From positions 3,109 through 10,684 of the forward strand of contig DGHJ01000126.1 of the NCBI GenBank assembly GCA_002392625.1: a stretch of 7,576 nt of DNA, written 5' to 3'. Numbering within the stretch: the stretch's first letter is position 1; each line of letters opens with the position of its first letter. The notes below the pieces were generated by a model. It was not told the DNA's origin and did no database searches. It worked only from the letters and a program-made list of their open reading frames with translations. The position numbers and the translations under genes were made by a program. This DNA comes from Oscillospiraceae bacterium UBA3851. Lineage in GTDB: Bacteria > Bacillota > Clostridia > Oscillospirales > Oscillospiraceae. This document shows, one piece after another, positions 5,240 through 7,576 of this stretch.

Positions 5240-5270
5240 GGGACGGTGGAAAGGGGAAACTGCCGTCCCT
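5239..5270 (+). repeat. REP-like hairpin upstream of rnpA
   Basis: AGGGACGG (5239-5246) pairs perfectly with CCGTCCCT (5263-5270). In RNA the stem extends to 11 bp through two G-U pairs and G5249-C5260, leaving an AAAGGGGAAA loop. No U-tract follows, so it is not a standard terminator. The ACAGGGACGGT edge resembles REP-like repeats linked to TnpA-REP (RAYT) transposases in Firmicutes; that resemblance is from memory. Confidence 0.5.
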
Positions 5271-5307
5271 CGTCGTCTATCCCGACCGGGGTACAAAGGA
5301 GCACACC

Positions 5308-5655
5308 ATGCGCGCAGAGGTTACGGTAAAAGAGAACTATGAGTTCCGCCGGATCTACCGGAAGGGCAGATCTGCCGTTTCCCCCTGCATGGTGGTCTAC
5401 TGCCAGCGCAACCGCGCCGGGCGCAGCCGCCTGGGCGTCACGGTGAGCACCAAGCTGGGCAAGGCCGTGGTGCGCAACAAGGTGCGCCGCCGCCTGCGGG
5501 AGATCTACCGGCTGAATAAGGATCGGATGCTGCCGGGATACGATGTGATCATCGTGGCCCGTGTCCGCGCCGCACATACCACGTACCAGAAGCTGGAAGC
5601 GTCCTACTTGAAGGCGCTGGACCAGCTGGAGCTTCTGAAGGAGGCGCAGCGGTGA
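5308..5655 (+). CDS. rnpA: Ribonuclease P protein component
   Basis: RnpA is the small basic protein that binds RNase P RNA and helps it recognise pre-tRNA leaders. The 115-aa product has the usual length. It begins with a phenylalanine-containing EFRRIYRKGR segment (12-21), followed by LGVTVSTKLGKAVVRNKVRRRLREIYR (42-68 region), which contains the RNR signature helix RNKVRRRLRE at 56-65. GYDVIIVAR (77-85) is also typical. The ATG at 5308 has AAAGGAG (5295-5301) 6 nt upstream. The TGA overlaps the yidD GTG (GTGA), indicating coupling. It is probably transcribed from the rpmH promoter, through the palindromic spacer; no good internal promoter was found there. Confidence 0.97.
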   Translation: MRAEVTVKENYEFRRIYRKGRSAVSPCMVVYCQRNRAGRSRLGVTVSTKLGKAVVRNKVRRRLREIYRLNKDRMLPGYDVIIVARVRAAHTTYQKLEASYLKALDQLELLKEAQR

Positions 5656-5861
5656 AAAAGCCCATGATGGCGGCCATCCGCTTTTATCAAAAGCACATCA
5701 CGCCGGGTCTGCCGCCGCGATGCCGCTATATCCCCACCTGCTCGGAGTACGCTCTGGAGGCGGTGGAGAGATACGGTGCGGTGAAGGGCGGCTGGCTTGC
5801 CGCCAAAAGGATCGCCCGCTGCCACCCTTTTCACAAGGGCGGCTATGACCCCGTTCCCTGA
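5652..5861 (+). CDS. yidD: Membrane protein insertion efficiency factor YidD
   Basis: The 69-aa product matches the YidD family over its whole length: RFYQKHITP (10-18), CRYIPTCSEYALEAV (24-38), GAVKGGWLAAKRIARCHPFHKGG (42-64) and the terminal YDPVP. The three conserved cysteines are at 24, 30 and 57. YidD is a small peripheral membrane protein thought to assist YidC-dependent insertion, and its position directly before yidC fits. The start is GTG at 5652, which overlaps the rnpA stop by 4 bp and has AAGGAGG (5638-5644) 7 nt upstream. The window shows no separate promoter. A 57-bp gap follows before yidC. Confidence 0.96.
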   Translation: MKKPMMAAIRFYQKHITPGLPPRCRYIPTCSEYALEAVERYGAVKGGWLAAKRIARCHPFHKGGYDPVP

Positions 5862-5918
5862 AGCTCCCATTCCCCAACAACCTCGTTCTATTCAACACAC
5901 AACGGAGGGTAATCGTAC

Positions 5919-7007
5919 ATGTCACAACTGGGATATTATATTTGCGTCCCGTTCGCGTGGCTGACCCGTCTTTTCTACAGTCTGACGGGCTCCTACGGTC
6001 TGGCTATCATCCTCTTCACCCTGGTGGTGAAGCTGATCCTGCTCCCCTTCCAGCTCAAGAGCAAAAAGAGCATGCTGCGCATGAACCGCATGCAGGGCAA
6101 GATTCAGGATATCCAGACCCGCTTCGCCAACAATAAGCAGCGCCAGCAGGAGGAGATGGCGGAGCTGTATGCCAAGGAAGGCATCAACCCCATGTCCGGC
6201 TGCCTGTGGTCGCTGATCCCCTTCCCCATTCTGATCGCACTGTATAACATCATCCGCCAGCCCCTGCGGTACTTCATGATGCTGTCCACGGACACCGTGG
6301 ACAAGATCCGTGAGCTTGCCACCTCCATGGGCTGGGAGCTGACCGGCAACAAGGCCTATGAGCAGATCGGCCTGGCCAAGTATGTCCATGAAAACTGGAG
6401 CAGCTTCCAGGGTCAGTTCAAGGGCCTCATCGACCTGGACTACAACTTCATCGGTCTGGATCTGTCCGAGGTCGCCAACACCAAGTTCAACATCTTCCCC
6501 GGCGGCGGCTGGCCCGTTTGGGGCCTTTTGCTGCTGCCCCTGATCGCCGCGGCTGTCCAGATGATGCTGTCTGTCATCAGCATGAAGGCCAGCCCCAGCA
6601 CAGGCAACAGCGGCAAGGGCATGATGTACATTATGCCGCTGATGACTGTGATTTGGGGTATGATGTTCCCCGCCGCCCTGTGCATCTACTGGATTGCCAA
6701 CGCCGGCTTCCAGGTCCTGCAGGAGCTGATCCTCAACAAGCGGATCAACGCCATTCTGGACCGCGAGGAGACTGATAAGGAGCGGGAGAAGCGGGAAAAG
6801 CGCTACGCCAAGTACCAGCAGCAGCGGGAGAGACTGGCTGAACAGCAGCAGCGTTACGGCCAGAGCCAGCCCCAGGGCAGCCGGAAAAAGCTGCAGCAGC
6901 GCAAGGAATCCGGCCGCAGCGGTCCCTCCACCAATGAGAACGGCCGGGTGGGACAGCGTCCCTATGCCCGCGGCCGCTCCTACAGCGAGGACCATTATCA
7001 AGAGTAA
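5919..7007 (+). CDS. yidC: Membrane protein insertase YidC/Oxa1 family
   Basis: YidC inserts and folds membrane proteins, alone or with Sec. The 362-aa product has hydrophobic segments at about 7-22, 26-44, 95-113, 198-221 and 236-268. The Oxa1 features are the KLILLPFQLKSKKSM loop after the second segment and the NPMSGCLWSLIPFPILIALY hairpin region (90-109), followed by CIYWIANAGFQVLQELILN. No Lys/Arg-then-lipobox signal is evident at the N-terminus, unlike B. subtilis SpoIIIJ; some clostridial homologues look like this. Lys38 stands where many homologues have the groove arginine. Residues 272-362 form a long, highly charged tail rich in Q, R, K and E, probably cytoplasmic and possibly ribosome-contacting. 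GGAGG at 5904-5908 lies 10 nt before the ATG. Confidence 0.96.
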   Translation: MSQLGYYICVPFAWLTRLFYSLTGSYGLAIILFTLVVKLILLPFQLKSKKSMLRMNRMQGKIQDIQTRFANNKQRQQEEMAELYAKEGINPMSGCLWSLIPFPILIALYNIIRQPLRYFMMLSTDTVDKIRELATSMGWELTGNKAYEQIGLAKYVHENWSSFQGQFKGLIDLDYNFIGLDLSEVANTKFNIFPGGGWPVWGLLLLPLIAAAVQMMLSVISMKASPSTGNSGKGMMYIMPLMTVIWGMMFPAALCIYWIANAGFQVLQELILNKRINAILDREETDKEREKREKRYAKYQQQRERLAEQQQRYGQSQPQGSRKKLQQRKESGRSGPSTNENGRVGQRPYARGRSYSEDHYQE

Positions 7008-7019
7008 GGAGTTTTGTCT

Positions 7020-7576
7020 ATGAGTTATATCGACGTAACGGGCAAGACCGAGGAGGAGGCCATCCGCAAAGCGCTGGAGCAGCTCGGTATGGACCGTGAC
7101 GACGTTTCCGTGGAGATCCTGGAGCGGGCCAAGAGCGGCTTTCTGGGCATCGGTGCCAGCCCTGCCCGCGTCCGCGTCACCTACGGGCCCGAGGAGTCCG
7201 AGGTGATCCCGGAGCCGGTAAAGCCCGTGGTGCCTGAGCCGGTGAAGCCGGTGAAGAAGACCCCGGAGAAGAAGGCTCCCGAGAAGAAGGAGCCTGCCAA
7301 GAAGGACCAGCCCCGCCAGCCCAAGCCGGAAAAGAAGCCGGAGCCCAAGCCTGAGAAGAAGGCCGAGCCTGTGGCGGAGCAGAACGTTGAGGAGCTGCCC
7401 CTGTGCCAGGATGAGAACGCCGGCAAGATCACGGCCTTCCTCACCGGCCTGCTGAGCCAGCTGGAGAGCGAGGCCCAGATCAAGGTCTATGAGACGGAGA
7501 AGGGCCGCTATCGCGTGATCCTGGAGGGCGAGAAGCTGGGCGCTCTGATCGGCCGCCGGGGCGAGACCCTGGACGC
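7020..7576 (+). CDS. jag: Jag/KhpB RNA-binding protein, 5' part (3' end outside window)
   Basis: Jag (KhpB, EloR) is an RNA-binding protein encoded next to yidC and tied in some Gram-positives to cell elongation control. The visible part is 185 codons plus two bases. The Jag_N domain covers about 1-53 (VTGKTEEEAIRKALEQLG, then the signature KSGFLGIG at 38-45). A 60-residue linker (about 57-118) is almost only P, K, E, V and A, with repeated PEKK and EPVKP units. The KH domain starts near 135 and shows its GxxG loop as IGRRGETLD (177-185 region). The R3H domain is expected beyond the edge. TAAGGAG overlapping the yidC stop gives the ribosome binding site, 8 nt before the ATG at 7020. Confidence 0.95.
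   Translation, partial: MSYIDVTGKTEEEAIRKALEQLGMDRDDVSVEILERAKSGFLGIGASPARVRVTYGPEESEVIPEPVKPVVPEPVKPVKKTPEKKAPEKKEPAKKDQPRQPKPEKKPEPKPEKKAEPVAEQNVEELPLCQDENAGKITAFLTGLLSQLESEAQIKVYETEKGRYRVILEGEKLGALIGRRGETLD

Noticed and set aside
5060..5300. Internal promoter for rnpA in the spacer
   Set aside because: -35-like TTGACG (5060-5065) and TTGAAA (5098-5103) have no acceptable -10 box at 16-18 bp; no convincing pair was found.
5922..7001. 359-codon minus-strand open frame opposite yidC
   Set aside because: Antisense shadow; the plus-strand YidC features and ribosome binding site are unambiguous.
7181..7483. Minus-strand 100-codon frame rich in FFSG repeats opposite jag
   Set aside because: Produced by reading the Pro/Lys/Glu linker of jag backwards; not a real repeat protein.

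Overview
This window is a chromosomal replication-origin neighbourhood of a GC-rich Firmicute. It has the classic order jag-yidC-yidD-rnpA-rpmH / dnaA-dnaN-yaaA-recF-remB-gyrB. Gene order, strong purine-rich ribosome binding sites, a short YidC without an obvious lipoprotein signal, and a RemB (DUF370) gene between recF and gyrB all point to Clostridia. High GC with GC-rich third positions suggests an Oscillospiraceae/Ruminococcaceae-type gut anaerobe. That family placement is inference; no species can be named from the window.

Minus strand, reading from about 4540 down to 1: dnaA (TTG start), a 257-bp spacer, dnaN, then four tightly packed genes: yaaA (S4 protein), recF, remB and the first 53 codons of gyrB. 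yaaA/recF, recF/remB and remB/gyrB all overlap, suggesting coupled translation. The dnaA-dnaN spacer has the parts of a Bacillus-type unwinding region in the expected order: degenerate DnaA boxes, a GC-rich patch, a six-unit DnaA-trio and an AT-rich stretch.

Plus strand, reading from about 4731 to the end: a perfect-consensus promoter (TTGACA-17-TATAAT), a structured leader of about 130 nt, rpmH, a 278-bp spacer, rnpA, yidD, yidC and the 5' two-thirds or so of jag/khpB. This operon makes ribosomal protein L34, the RNase P protein, two proteins of membrane-protein insertion, and an RNA-binding protein.

The 442-bp gap between the dnaA and rpmH starts holds the two divergent promoters. Both carry the heptamer ATTACGC/GCGTAAT 3-4 bp downstream of the -10 box, a candidate shared operator.

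The least ordinary item is the rpmH-rnpA spacer. Directly after the rpmH stop codon lies a 161-bp imperfect palindrome (5030-5190) that can fold end to end and is flanked by TAA on both sides, like a miniature inverted-repeat element. It is followed by the window's only exact TTATNCACA DnaA-box match and a second, REP-like hairpin before rnpA. No CRISPR array, tRNA, rRNA, defence system or complete insertion sequence is visible.
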